64,000 nt of DNA from Nemertoderma westbladi (taxonomy: Eukaryota > Xenacoelomorpha > Nemertodermatida > Nemertodermatidae): positions 20,490-84,489 of the forward strand of contig JAUCBJ010003122.1 of assembly GCA_032718475.1 (NCBI GenBank), in the 5' to 3' direction. Of this stretch, positions 56,701 to 61,996 are shown in pieces. The notes beneath the pieces are model-generated. The model had not been told where the DNA came from. It saw only the letters and a list, made by a program, of their open reading frames with translations, and did not search any database. Each line of letters begins with the position of its first letter. The stretch's first letter is position 1. A program made the translations under genes and the position numbers.

Positions 56701-57273
56701 ATAATATAAAAGTTAATTATCGTATTAAATGTATAATTCAACACTACCAATAGTTACAAAAGTCATTTTGTTAGGGGGGAGGGGGGGGGGGGGTGAAGGT
56801 TAATAAGTTAGGGATACTAAATATCACTAAATTATTATAAATATATTAAAAATTTAATTTATTTAAACCACCTCATGTTATCAATTAACCCAAATTCCAA
56901 AAATATTTCAATTTATTCAATACCTTTTCTGCTGTCCGGTTATTATAGTAGTTAGTAAAGTAATATGCTCATGAAGTGGAGCTAATGATGCTTTGTTATC
57001 TGTAAGTTCATATTACTAAGCTCTTAATACATTTGATTCTAAATTTGGGTTTTTCGAGTATTTGTTAGCGGATTTCAATTCGTCAGTTCGTCTATACTTG
57101 ATAATGATTTTGTTGTATTTTATCTTAGAAATTAATAGTTTTGGAATTATTAAAATGTTCAATTTTATTTCTTTCGGCAGGAAAAACTTGTAAAACAAGT
57201 TGCAGCGATGGACCTCGAAGAAACAAAAGTCCAATTAATTCAAGTTCGACAAGAGTTAGACTCAGCCCTCAAT
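5705..57273 (+). CDS. LZTFL1: LZTFL1 (leucine zipper transcription factor-like 1), 3' end outside the window
   Basis: The proposed join is 5705-5707 (uncertain), 6024-6163, 8366-8504, 9008-9107, 37582-37739, 37845-37919, 54733-54834 and 57181-57273, giving 270 codons so far against about 299 aa in the human protein. LZTFL1 is a cytoplasmic coiled-coil protein that binds the BBSome and limits its entry into cilia; human mutations cause Bardet-Biedl syndrome 17. Diagnostic similarity lies in exons 2-4: VRFCRYRRAL, YTKDEVSNMLEELEDTL, ATVLLLRMLFEQAEQW and VAAWEDKE correspond to conserved family blocks. Later exons are coiled-coil segments rich in E, K, L and Q. Splice phases agree at every junction. 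Oddities: an in-frame TGA in the 75-nt exon, a 28.5-kb satellite-filled intron, and minisatellites grown across two donor sites. Whether the allele is functional depends on the TGA and on skipping of that exon. The terminal exon or exons are not in the window. Confidence 0.85.
6024..6163 (+). CDS. LZTFL1: LZTFL1 exon 2 (N-terminal domain)
   Basis: The acceptor is TTGTTTAG and the donor is CG|GTAAGC (phase 2). The translation contains TLVNLVRFCRYRRAL and QTVEACFGDTRASR, matching the N-terminal helical block of the family (N-x-x-RF-x-R-x-x-R-x-L ... C-F). It is 140 nt and open throughout; the final CG joins an A in the next exon to give Arg. Confidence 0.85.
7357..7378 (+). repeat. Poly(C) tract, 22 bases
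   Basis: An uninterrupted run of C lies in the LZTFL1 intron. Similar G/C homopolymers occur near 56200, 56487 and 56776. They are prone to length change and sequencing error. Confidence 0.9.
7675..7947. repeat. Dispersed repeat, copy 2 of 2
   Basis: Collinear with 554-833, with many substitutions and small gaps. It lies inside an LZTFL1 intron, which argues that the pair is an interspersed element and not two promoters. Confidence 0.55.
8366..8504 (+). CDS. LZTFL1: LZTFL1 exon 3 (conserved core)
   Basis: The acceptor is AATATAG and the donor is GAG|GTATTC (phase 0). The 139-nt exon encodes VQETTYTKDEVSNMLEELE at its start and ATVLLLRMLFE at its end. This is the best-conserved stretch of LZTFL1 and the main reason for the assignment. 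The first base completes the Arg codon begun in exon 2. Confidence 0.88.
9008..9107 (+). CDS. LZTFL1: LZTFL1 exon 4, whose 3' end seeds the satellite
   Basis: The acceptor is TTTCATTTAG and the donor is TTCG|GTTAGT (phase 1). The product QAEQWELTFSADLG ... VAAWEDKEF continues the conserved LZTFL1 block with no gap. The last 16 exon bases (9092-9107) together with the first 16 intron bases form the first unit of the ~32-bp satellite that follows. The +3 T makes the donor weaker than consensus. Confidence 0.85.
24069..24778. mobile_element. piggyBac-type MITE, copy 1 (710 bp)
   Basis: The element starts with eight G then TACACCATTTT and ends AAAATGGTGTA then eight C, so the termini are perfect inverted repeats of about 19 bp. 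It is flanked on both sides by TTAA (24065-24068 and 24779-24782), the target duplication of piggyBac transposons. The interior is AT-rich and non-coding, so it is non-autonomous. The target TTAA is part of the satellite unit. Confidence 0.88.
27810..28520. mobile_element. piggyBac-type MITE, copy 2 (711 bp)
   Basis: Nearly identical to the copy at 24069 (the leading run has nine G instead of eight) and flanked by the same TTAA in the same satellite context. The shared flanks show that it arose by duplication of a 3,741-bp satellite block carrying the element, not by a second insertion. Confidence 0.88.
32257..32459 (+). repeat. Gypsy 5' LTR
   Basis: 203 bp, starting TGTGATATAAATG and ending CCTGTTTTAATA. 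A primer-binding-site-like TGGCGCAGTGTGA begins two bases after it. The final AATA is not the usual CA end. Confidence 0.85.
32486..33139 (+). CDS. gag: Gypsy Gag (nucleocapsid with CCHC zinc knuckle)
   Basis: A 217-aa structural protein that packages the element RNA. The N-terminal two thirds are helical and charged, as in Ty3-type capsids. Near residue 175 is a CCHC knuckle (CYNCGVAGHFARQC), followed by a second, irregular Cys/His cluster (CNRCTNHNHLPKDC). The ATG at 32486 lies 26 bases after the 5' LTR and is the first in frame. The frame ends at TAG 33137-33139 and overlaps pol, which is read in the -1 frame. Confidence 0.88.
   Translation: MKLSITSDFACWETALRAEINLLVLQGKIEEEKKDEALLMKIQISVEDSILKKMHIDRRTTANSLLTKLKEVWTQLVVPTDGVNSLEFDIVSRDDVTKFDDNLRLLRYKRTISDDLAISIFIKNIKNEASRKIVLVQQFTSWDALVRFIMDTGISLTNCNQHTSHLPVSGAVKTGCYNCGVAGHFARQCFKRCNRCTNHNHLPKDCLKGKSKNDASQ
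33118..33124 (+). promoter_or_regulatory. -1 ribosomal frameshift heptamer A AAA AAC
   Basis: The heptamer is in the correct register relative to gag (third base of a codon, then AAA, then AAC) and lies 12 bases before the gag stop. Slipping back one base enters the pol frame, which is open from here. A AAA AAC is a well-known retroviral slippery sequence. I did not identify the downstream stimulating structure. Confidence 0.7.
33124..35904 (+). CDS. pol: Gypsy Pol: protease, RT, RNase H, integrase
   Basis: About 921 residues counted from GTG 33139, probably made as a Gag-Pol fusion by frameshifting. Domains in order: aspartic protease with LDTGSELN near residue 33; reverse transcriptase with FCVDFRPLN and the YQDD catalytic box at 337-340; RNase H with TDAS near 487 and YTDHKPL; integrase zinc finger H640, H644, C675, C678; integrase core with first Asp at 708 (SIDIVGP) and Glu at 808 (NGVIER). 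The position expected to hold the second catalytic Asp, just before the N-G of the TYNGSQF motif, is Tyr (residue 768), so integration activity is probably lost. The remaining frame is intact. Confidence 0.92.
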   Translation, partial: RRFPVVGGATTGIINEPIAPFIYAEIDLNGGSPRIPMLDTGSELNLMSINMANDLSVPIIPHGIYFRTASGDVVKSRGFVQVWVKWGDIRQTFDFHVLGDPPFDLILGIRAIWTFPSILSYPIVAMTATTTTDTALSKEYFFKLFRWPSSWSSDNTKRLHDLIWEFQDIFSRSKFDVGRMKSFTHHIETSGPPIFRRQYKNAYTERENVHKIITEMHENNIISPASSPWNSPYLLVDKPDHSKRFCVDFRPLNKVTQDNKFPMPVIDELLDRLQGKKIFSTLDMTAGYWQVPLSEESKPKTAFQADHRQWQFNVLAMGLKNAAPEFQRDMQTVLRGLNTFPYQDDIINATETEEEHLESLQKIFVRLRNEGIKLKPSKCAFGLTEISYLGFIIQDGQVKPDPDKIKCIQEFPTPTNGKELQSFLGLINFYSRFAKRLATYAAPLYELTTKSKNKFKWLPEHSEVFDKVKNLFSEAVSLYIPDLSQAFIVRTDASDRAVGAVLSQIINSEEVPVHFASRTLRGSELNWSTTDKEFFSLHWAIRKFDMYLKGNEVTVYTDHKPLIGLIDKRAGNNQRQRRWLDYIQDFKLNINYIRGVENVVADTLSRLPLDSTFPNVKAAPFVPNAVCALKALSDKDSEIVARQYHDAGHYSINKTRAAILNDGLWFPKMRSTLRSIQDDCIECRTKKSYTKNPPKGELPNLETRAIGEIVSIDIVGPLPTTRLGFRYILSMIDMASRYLEAVPMKMVTAQITADAFQKGWVFRHGPPRRIHTYNGSQFRSALFNNILETAFCNYEIDHTYSSPYYPQGNGVIERIHRTLKDRIRCMSGDWQSNLSEAVYNINRHVHDGIECSPFFALYGYNVPPATYPAMLKENPSIMQSLAPPIPPPQRSTFGPKFHPPQRVVAKLSPQVVRLDQYGTVNIRKCT
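35981..36184 (+). repeat. Gypsy 3' LTR
   Basis: About 204 bp, collinear with 32257-32459 and ending in the same CCTGTTTTAATA. The first four bases read TTTT instead of TGTG. No clear purine tract precedes it, which is unusual for a plus-strand primer site. Confidence 0.82.
36185..37478 (+). repeat. ~32-bp minisatellite, right-hand remainder
   Basis: About 40 more units of the exon-4-derived satellite, separated from the main array by the gypsy insertion. Units here are more divergent and less regularly ordered than the centre, as expected at an array edge. The last recognisable unit ends about 100 bp before the acceptor of the next LZTFL1 exon. Confidence 0.93.
37582..37739 (+). CDS. LZTFL1: LZTFL1 exon 5
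   Basis: The acceptor is ATCGTCCGCAG and the donor is CAG|GTAATA (phase 0). With the G from exon 4 the 158-nt exon gives GKQVSQARP ... MQSEISRLQTQARETSIKLK ... LEDPSQ, corresponding to the start of the main coiled coil of LZTFL1. A second acceptor-like GTAAACAG lies 8 bases inside; it keeps this exon open in another frame but does not lead to a coiled coil, so I prefer the first. Confidence 0.8.
37845..37919 (+). CDS. LZTFL1: LZTFL1 exon 6, with an in-frame TGA
   Basis: The acceptor is GTGATATAG and the donor is ACA|GTAAAC; 75 nt, phase 0 to 0. After the stop, the frame encodes TNVVEKWEEKRLSDKLMSEE, a clear coiled-coil segment in the expected place. The fourth codon is TGA (37854-37856). Neither possible acceptor avoids it. 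The following ACG leaves a context consistent with CGA to TGA, a deaminated CpG. Skipping the exon keeps the frame, so a product missing 25 residues is possible. Confidence 0.6.
37920..38239. other. Intron DNA with a short direct repeat
   Basis: No gene. CTGAGTTCCTAACCATTATTG at 38128 recurs with small changes at 38182, each followed by TGTGCACAGA, giving a ~54-bp direct duplication. Confidence 0.5.
38240..40526 (-). mobile_element. RTE-like LINE A, 3' part (RT and C-terminus)
   Basis: Read on the minus strand, the frames from 40460 to 38277 give the end of an AP-like endonuclease (GSDHR), then reverse transcriptase with NGFRPSRSTIAQILALRR, FVDFKKAFDS, AGVLQGDTLAP and the FADD catalytic box at about 38995, then the C-terminal region (YLGSWI, FRATVESVFLYGGETWTLT, RLRFSGHCWRSKDE). 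The ORF is split by stops and frameshifts, so the copy is dead. The 3' end carries a TAG/CTA microsatellite near 38240-38280, typical of RTE-type LINEs. Its 5' part lies at 51770-52450, displaced by the BEL insertion. Confidence 0.88.
38277..40494 (-). pseudogene. LINE A reverse transcriptase ORF (broken)
   Basis: At least three frame segments: 40494-39987, 39824-39126 and 39222-38277. The catalytic boxes are present but frames change near 39180 and between 39825 and 39987, and a TAG interrupts the endonuclease at about 40474. The protein copies the LINE RNA into DNA at a nicked target. Confidence 0.85.
40527..41734 (-). repeat. BEL 3' LTR
   Basis: Matches 50597-51769 almost base for base. 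An insertion of about 35 bp rich in AATTACCGCAATTAA near 41215-41250 is absent from the other LTR. On the minus strand a purine-rich TGGGAGCGG directly precedes it, a good polypurine tract. An 81-aa frame inside is present in both LTRs and is not a gene. Confidence 0.88.
41812..43338 (-). pseudogene. BEL accessory ORF region (decayed, unknown function)
   Basis: Minus-strand frames between the gag/pol ORF and the 3' LTR look like one protein broken by several frameshifts. It starts at an ATG near 43338 (MIELIEDDLGIRERYTLPLQ), passes into the 235-aa frame at 43220-42513, then into the frame ending at 42205 with a Cys/His-rich stretch (CCDECPRPN, RHKHPRRRC). It ends near 41812 in a strongly basic tail (KKLRKRRPRKKD). 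Overlapping frames and matching codon-like texture support this reading. No signal peptide or membrane span suggests an envelope. I do not recognise the family; a nucleic-acid-binding or nuclear protein is a guess from composition. Confidence 0.5.
43339..44974. other. BEL internal spacer with a 165-bp tandem repeat
   Basis: About 1.6 kb without a convincing gene. The block starting TTATTCCAGAACA at 44166 recurs at 44331 with the same order of motifs (GTCTGGGGAC, GATTCTAG, CGATATCTTAAT), giving a period of 165 bp. The segment occupies the place where RT, RNase H and integrase would be expected in a complete element. Confidence 0.6.
44975..48400 (-). CDS. BEL Gag-protease polyprotein with pol remnant
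   Basis: An uninterrupted 1,141-aa frame. The N-terminus has an Ala/Glu-rich coiled coil (AERKAAEAVAEAEREA), then a Pro-rich linker. Residues ~370-480 match the Gag-like domain (DUF1759) of BEL/Pao elements (FNGDEMKWLPF, LPKGGVGTRW). Zinc-knuckle cysteines follow at ~650-710 (CVLCDGPHRLNVC, CYNCLRRGH, CAKCGAKHHILLH). The protease active site is LLDSGSTGTF near 843. After about residue 1000 the sequence jumps directly to WRHCPETINLADIASRG and LGGPNFLSKEDEWP, motifs that in complete elements lie after RT and RNase H. The RT is therefore deleted in frame. A 15-residue unit (DQSSEMEGFYTDE) is duplicated between knuckle and protease. Confidence 0.88.
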   Translation of the reverse strand: MSDTKRALSDSLLKGVRMSLRLGQCLERIEAERKVAAAEAERKAAEAVAEAEREASGATTQLELESLQAKQPDEGDITDPEGGGNRSRLSRRRRMPHCPKLPNLPPAVRLASTDQIITVERLPTIVDEPEIIRPVLEATPSVIETPVLPEPTSKFPLHSTKLPVPSRTVPESEPILDAERDIKNLSPVVSCLPATTLATPASAVEWVAEGRRKMGLLLGQLREHCKCSSQQVWELEGTVQQLKGAVREGRLALQEVQQSIASERDKLVNLQKGIPPPSVTMCQPVRSEVFHAQGVEPTRIYTASEVETPIVNPIKGNYKPVDNDIPYRPDHNPRNLYTDNSIFNNTMAQESFTRQMARTEARQAVKVGEIVKFNGDEMKWLPFNEYYKDNIQNSVLSNGEKLRYLIECLEGPPKLMALKFIGHPDGLRQVWDTLNFRYGNRNNIAGYLYAKLVAPRKFISSGIIEFSDEIQEICRQLDWLGKSHEYQSAMVIRAVTSTLPKGGVGTRWDKKVLYMMEQQQRDPTMADLMSFLDGEVKLQLIKQSREKTSESKVSEKPVSRRKVTPVCYTDDGESQTSQGEDSGKDTERSYYVNKTPKEQVSKFKSRTNDRREQVRKTPPTSPKRIHGRKPEERTSVHHTAHVKVSNIKPKCVLCDGPHRLNVCNEFLKKSLKDRCEVMWDKRLCYNCLRRGHQRRTCYSDARCAKCGAKHHILLHTEFERNSPSQVSESELHVQFSDVNDTDQSSEMEGFYTDEFSDQSSEMEGFYTDELSDENESCYLINTAVYRALTYEKETDSELPLTTSDRQPSWKAPTSNVGIREFPVVQLRVHGPKRSYIVNALLDSGSTGTFIDKELAEDIFAGQPQFRTKLNMSGIMQVWKSTVIADYYVGALSTPQDELGEHSIRSVKMVAIKNFATSQVEPYNWDEDDFTQQLEIPRFNTDYPGVQILIGQNAHEALETLEKRPAQPQPLQAYAGRTRVGWYFTGPSRRTLMERLPKDQVYQVREWEDESSELDDPTEGTPYSSDNDDINSNVDQWRHCPETINLADIASRGATPQELTDTPDRLGGPNFLSKEDEWPPHLNPAKIRKAKGAEKVTQPLNRPAGRLCLLERDRKLSGNYGRQDTLPTTTSLIQQISRDSIT
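48401..50596 (-). other. BEL 5' leader with internal duplications
   Basis: About 2.2 kb with no convincing gene lies between the 5' LTR and the gag start. It contains a 290-bp direct tandem duplication (49749-50038 and 50039-50315) and, near gag, imperfect ~115-120-bp repeats each beginning with an AATACCGGTAT word (48535, 48648, 48770). The start of the leader, next to the LTR, should hold the primer-binding site, but I could not match it to a tRNA by eye. Confidence 0.7.
49749..50315. repeat. 290-bp direct tandem duplication in the BEL leader
   Basis: Both copies contain TACAGACTAC, TATATGCAGACTCCGAAATG, GTATGCGTTCTAACCTAGTA and GCCTACAAATTATCT in the same order at a spacing of 290 bp. They differ by scattered substitutions. 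Confidence 0.85.
50597..51769 (-). repeat. BEL 5' LTR
   Basis: 1,173 bp, TGTTCGCGC ... AGCTTTTACA on the plus strand. Nearly identical to the left LTR except for the shorter segment near 51285. Confidence 0.88.
51770..52450 (-). pseudogene. LINE A 5' part: AP-like endonuclease (broken)
   Basis: On the minus strand an ATG at 52403 opens KIATMNARTLKT ... DIICIQEHR ... IGGVGILLS, then after a frameshift near 51990 continues VKVIAGDLNAQI to FEKSKGKLWTFQY at 51770. The sentence resumes across the BEL element at 40526 (PNGTKAQLDYIL), showing that one LINE was split. The endonuclease nicks the target to prime reverse transcription. The catalytic boxes QEHR, GDLNAQ and GSDHR are visible. Confidence 0.85.
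52451..53212. other. Intron DNA
   Basis: AT-rich sequence between LINE A and the FAM120-like fragment. Apart from the small frame at 52673 and several ACCGGTA words, nothing is recognisable. Confidence 0.4.
52673..52798 (+). other. Short coding-like frame (41 aa), unknown
   Basis: ATG to TAA encodes a helix-like peptide including RSIDRLLGLFIDNASALKF and ending KKQLDALYTTV. Its composition looks protein-like and differs from the AT-rich surroundings. It could be the eroded end of a coding exon or of a mobile element. No family recognised. Confidence 0.2.
53213..53955 (+). pseudogene. FAM120-like (constitutive coactivator of PPARG-like) N-terminal fragment
   Basis: The start MGIENFISYIKQHFG matches the MGxxxF N-terminus of the FAM120/XPG-like family. 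After a frame change come LSVVLDVDACLPRLYGG, DWACGGQWNQMF, LVVFFNGCLEK and NKGIPPPKAWW, then HHSDYVI and HFLSGADLVL, in the same order as the XPG-like N-terminal domain of FAM120 proteins (RNA-associated scaffold proteins with a degenerate nuclease fold). It is intronless over about 240 residues. Defects: a frameshift between 53213 and 53362, an in-frame TGA at 53629-53631 where the family has Arg (again CGA to TGA), and an abrupt end at a LINE insertion. It lies inside an LZTFL1 intron in the same orientation. I read it as a retrocopy or gene fragment that has decayed. Confidence 0.75.
53956..54631 (-). mobile_element. LINE B, 5'-truncated relative of LINE A
   Basis: Collinear with the 3' part of LINE A (38295-39210) at high identity, with about 200 bp deleted internally near 54060. 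The right end stops where LINE A reads CTTCTGTGT, as expected of 5' truncation during target-primed reverse transcription. The 3' end abuts the FAM120-like fragment. Contains the FADD box and the VERAAKEVGLHINATKTEF block. Confidence 0.88.
54733..54834 (+). CDS. LZTFL1: LZTFL1 exon 7
   Basis: The acceptor is TTATTTTCGTAG and the donor is GAG|GTGAGT (phase 0). 102 nt encoding LSDPDVINQLRTLKDKNAF ... GRSQVLDE, a helical segment that fits between the flanking coiled-coil exons and corresponds to the middle of the LZTFL1 rod. Sequence conservation is weak here, so assignment rests on phase, position and texture. Confidence 0.7.
54835..57180 (+). other. LZTFL1 intron 7
   Basis: AT-rich intron with G/C homopolymer runs near 56204, 56487 and 56776 and a 12-bp-stem hairpin at 55819-55874 (GCGATATTGTAT and its complement). 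No gene is visible. Confidence 0.6.
57181..57273 (+). CDS. LZTFL1: LZTFL1 exon 8, whose 3' end seeds the 39-bp array
   Basis: The acceptor is TTTCTTTCGGCAG and the donor is CTCAAT|GTAAGTTC (phase 0). 93 nt encoding EKLVKQVAAMDLEETKVQL followed by IQVRQELDSALN, a coiled coil matching the C-terminal rod of LZTFL1. The last 24 exon bases plus the first 15 intron bases are the repeat unit of the following array, so the true exon end is ambiguous: splicing at any later donor in the first open stretch would keep the frame. Confidence 0.78.
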
Positions 57274-60200
57274 GTAAGTTCAATTCAACAAGAGTTAGAC
57301 TCAGCCCTCAATGTAAGTTCAATTCAACAAAAGTTAGACTCAGACCTCAATGTAAGTTCTATTCAACAAGAGTTAGAATCAGCACTCAATGTAAGTTCAA
57401 TTCAACAAGAGTTAGAATCAGCCCTCAATGTAAGTTCTATTCAACAAGAGTTAGACTCAGACCTCAATGTAAGTTCTATTCAACAAGAGTTAGAATCAGC
57501 ACTCAATGTAAGTTCAATTCAACAAGAGTTCGAATCAGCCCTCAATGTAAGTTCTATTCAACAAGAGTTAGACTCAGCCCTCAATGTAAGTTCTATTCAA
57601 CAAGAGTTAGAATCAGCCCTCAATGTAAGTTCTATTCAACAAGAGTTAGACTCAGCCCTCAATGTAAGTTCTATTCAACAAGAGTTAGACTCAGCCCTCA
57701 ATGTAAGTTCTATTCAACAAGAGTTAGACTCAGACCTCAATGTAAGTTCTATTCAACAAGAGTTAGAATCAGCACTCAATGTAAGTTCAATTCAACAAGA
57801 GTTAGAATCAGCCCTCAATGTAAGTTCTATTCAACAAGAGTTAGACTCAGACCTCAATGTAAGTTCTATTCAACAAGAGTTAGAATCAGCACTCAATGTA
57901 AGTTCAATTCAACAAAAGTTAGACTCAGCACTCAATGTAAGTTCTATTCAACAAGAGTTAGAATCAGCCCTCAATGTAAGTTCTATTCAACAAGAGTTAG
58001 ACTCAGCCCTCAATGTAAGTTCTATTCACCAGGAGTTAGACTCAGCCCTCAATGTAAATTAAATTCAACAAGAGTTAGACTCAGCCCTCAATGTAAGTTC
58101 AATTCGACAAGAGTTAGACTCAGCCCTCAATGTAAGGTCAATTCAACAAGAGTTAGACTCAGCACTCAATGTAAGTTCAATTCAACAAGAGTTAGACTCA
58201 GCACTCAATGTAAGTTCAATTCAACAAGAGTTAGAATCAGCCCTCAATGTAAGTTCTATTCAACAAGAGTTCGAATCAGCACTCAATGTAAGTTCAATTC
58301 AACAAGAGTTAGAATCAGCCCTCAATGTAAGTTCTATTCAACAAGAGTTAGACTCAGCACTCAATGTAAGTTCAATTCAACAAGAGTTAGAATCAGCCCT
58401 CAATGTAAGTTCTATTCAACAAGAGTTAGAATCAGCACTCAATGTAAGTTCAATTCAACAAGAGTTAGACTCAGCCCTCAATGTAAGTTATATTCAACAA
58501 CAGTTAGACTCAGCCCTCAATGTAAGTTATATTCAACAAGAGTTAGACTCAGCCCTAAATGTAAGTTCTATTCAACAAAAGTTAGAATCAGCCCTCAATG
58601 TAAGTTCTATTCAACAAGAGTTAGAATCAGCACTCAATGTAAGTTCAATTCAACAGGAGTTAGACTCAGCCCTCAATGTAAGTTCAATTCAACAAGAGTT
58701 AGAATCAGCACTCAATGTAAGTTATATTCAACAAGAGTTAGAATCAGTACTCAATGTAAGTTCTATTCAACAAGAGTTAGAATCAGCACTCAATGTAAGT
58801 TCAATTCAACAAGAGTTAGAATCATCACTCAAGGTAAGTTCAATTCAACAAGAGTTAGACTCAGCACTCAATGTAAGTTCAATTCAACAGGAGTTAGACT
58901 CAGCCCTCAATGTAAGTTATATCCAACAAGAGTTAGAATCAGACCTCAATGTAAGTTATATTCAACAAGAGTTAGACTCAGCCCTCAATGTAAGTTCTAT
59001 TCAACAAGAGTTAGAATCAGCCCTCAATGCAAGTTCTATTCAACAGGAGTTAGATTCAGCCCTCAATGTAAGTTGTATTCAACAAGAGTTAGACTCAACC
59101 CTCAATGTAAGTTCTATTCAACAAGAGTTAGACTCAGCCCTCAATGTAAGTTCTATTCAACAGATTCAGCCCTCAATGTAAGTTCTATTCAACAAGAGTT
59201 AGACTCTGCCCTCAATGTAAGTTCTATTCAACAAGAGTTAGAATCAGCACTCAATGTAAGTTCAATTCAACAAGAGTTAGACTCAGCCCTCAATGTAAGT
59301 TATATTCAACAACAGTTAGACTCAGCCCTCAATGTAAGTTATATTCAACAAGAGTTAGACTCAGCCCTAAATGTAAGTTCTATTCAACAAAAGTTAGAAT
59401 CAGCCCTCAATGTAAGTTCTATTCAACAAGAGTTAGAATCAGCACTCAATGTAAGTTCAATTCAACAGGAGTTAGACTCAGCCCTCAATGTAAGTTCAAT
59501 TCAACAAGAGTTAGAATCAGCACTCAATGTAAGTTATATTCAACAAGAGTTAGAATCAGTACTCAATGTAAGTTCTATTCAACAAGAGTTAGAATCAGCA
59601 CTCAATGTAAGTTCAATTCAACAAGAGTTAGAATCATCACTCAAGGTAAGTTCAATTCAACAAGAGTTAGACTCAGCACTCAATGTAAGTTCAATTCAAC
59701 AGGAGTTAGACTCAGCCCTCAATGTAAGTTATATCCAACAAGAGTTAGAATCAGACCTCAATGTAAGTTATATTCAACAAGAGTTAGACTCAGCCCTCAA
59801 TGTAAGTTCTATTCAACAAGAGTTAGAATCAGCCCTCAATGCAAGTTCTATTCAACAGGAGTTAGATTCAGCCCTCAATGTAAGTTGTATTCAACAAGAG
59901 TTAGACTCAACCCTCAATGTAAGTTCTATTCAACAAGAGTTAGACTCAGCCCTCAATGTAAGTTCTATTCAACAGATTCAGCCCTCAATGTAAGTTCTAT
60001 TCAACAAGAGTTAGACTCTGCCCTCAATGTAAGTTCTATTCAACAAGAGTTAGACTCAGCACTCAATGTAAGTTCAATTCAACAAGAGTTAGACTCACCC
60101 CTCAATGTAAGTTATATTCAACAAGAGTTAGACTCAGCCCTCAATGTAAGTTCTATTCAACAAGAGTTAGAATCAGCCCTCAATGTAAGTTCTATTCAAC

Positions 60201-61996
60201 AAGAGTTAGAATCATCACTCGATGTAGGTTCAATTCAACAAGAGTTAGAATCAGCCCTCAATGTAAGTTCAATTCAACAAGAGTTAGAATCAGCACTCAA
60301 TCTAAGTTCAATTCAACAGGAGTTAGAATTAGCCCTCAATGTAAGTTCAATTCAACAAGAGTTAGAATCAGCACTCAATGTAAGTTCAATTCTACAAGAG
60401 TTAGAATCAGCCCTCAATGTAAGTTCAATTCAACAAGAGTTAGACTCAGCCCTCAATGTAAGTTCAATTCAACAAGAGTTATAATCAGCCCTCAATGTAA
60501 GTTCAATTCAACAGGAGTTAGACTCAGCCCTCAATGTAAGTTCAATTCGACAAGAGTTAGACTCAGCCCTCAATGTAAGTTCTATTCAACAAGAGTTAGA
60601 CTCAGCACTCAATGTAAGTTCAATTCGACAAGAGTTAGACTCAGCCCTCAATGTAAGTTATATTCAACAAGAGTTAGACTCAGCCCTCAATGTAAGTTCA
60701 ATTCAACAAGAGTTAGACTCATCACTCGATGTAGGTTCAATTCAACAAGAGTTAGAATCATCACTCGATGTAGGTTCAATTCAACAAGAGTTAGAATCAG
60801 CCCTCAATGTAAGTTCAATTCAACAAGAGTTAGAATCAGCACTCAATCTAAGTTCAATTCAACAGGAGTTAGAATTAGCCCTCAATGTAAGTTCTATTCA
60901 ACAAGAGTTAGACTCAGCACTCAATGTAAGTTCAATTCGACAAGAGTTAGACTCAGCCCTCAATGTAAGTTATATTCAACAAGAGTTAGAATCAGCCCTC
61001 AATGTAAGTTATATTCAACAAGAGTTAGACTCAGCCCTCAATGTAAGTTCTATTCAACAAGAGTTAGAATCAGCACTCAATGTAAGTTCTATTCAACAGG
61101 AGTTAGATTCAGCCCTCAATGTAAGTTGTATTCAACAAGAGTTAGACTCAACCCTCAATGTAAGTTCTATTCAACAAGAGTTAGACTCAGCCCTCAATGT
61201 AAGTTCTATTCAACAAGAGTTAGACTCTGCCCTCAATGTAAGTTCTATTCAACAAGAGTTAGACTCAGCACTCAATGTAAGTTCAATTCGACAAGAGTTA
61301 GACTCAGACCTCAATGTAAGTTATATTTAACAAGAGTTAGACTAAGCCCTCAATGTAAGTTCAATTCAACAAGAGTTAGAATCAGCCCTCAATGTAAGTT
61401 CAATTCGACAAGAGTTAGAATCAGCCCTCAATGTAAGTTCAATTCAACAAGAGTTAGACTCAGCCCTCAATGTAAGTTATATTCAACAAGAGTTAGACTC
61501 AGCCCTCAATGTAAGTTCTATTCAACAAGAGTTAGAATCAGCCCTCAATGTAAGTTCTATTCAACAAGAGTTAGAATCAGCACTCAATGTAAGTTCAATT
61601 CTACAAGAGTTAGAATCAGCCCTCAATGTAAGTTCAATTCAACAAGAGTTAGACTCAGCCCTCAATGTAAGTTCAATTCAACAAGAGTTATAATCAGCCC
61701 TCAATGTAAGTTCCATTCAACAGGAGTTAGACTCAGCCCTCAATGTAAGTTCAATTCGACAAGAGTTAGACTCAGCCCTCAATGTAAGTTCAATTCGACA
61801 AGAGTTAGACTCAGCCCTCAATGTACGTTCTATTCAACAAGAGTTAGACTCAGCACTCAATGTAAGTTCAATTCGACAAGAGTTAGACTCAGCCCTCAAT
61901 GTACGTTCTATTCAACAAGAGTTAGACTCAGCACTCAATGTAAGTTCAATTCGACAAGAGTTAGACTCAGCCCTCAATGTAAGTTCAATTCAACAA
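57250..61996 (+). repeat. 39-bp minisatellite grown from an exon/donor junction
   Basis: About 122 tandem units built from AAGAGTTAGACTCAGC, CCTCAAT|GTAAGTT and CAATTCAAC (overlap-free order). Each reads QELDSALNVSSIQ in the exon 8 frame. Most keep a GTAAGT donor. Variants are mainly GAC/GAA, GCC/GCA and TTCAATT/TTCTATT. An 811-bp block is duplicated (markers at 59162 and 59973, each an irregular unit 8 bases short). The exon frame is open from 57181 to a TAA at 58060. Confidence 0.95.

Noticed and set aside
57141-59993. Open frame of 950 codons with STRVRLSPQCKFN repeats
   Set aside because: It is a by-product of a 39-bp unit that is a multiple of three and lacks stops in this frame. It does not match the frame of exon 8, starts in intron sequence and changes repeat register at the 8-base deletion near 59162.
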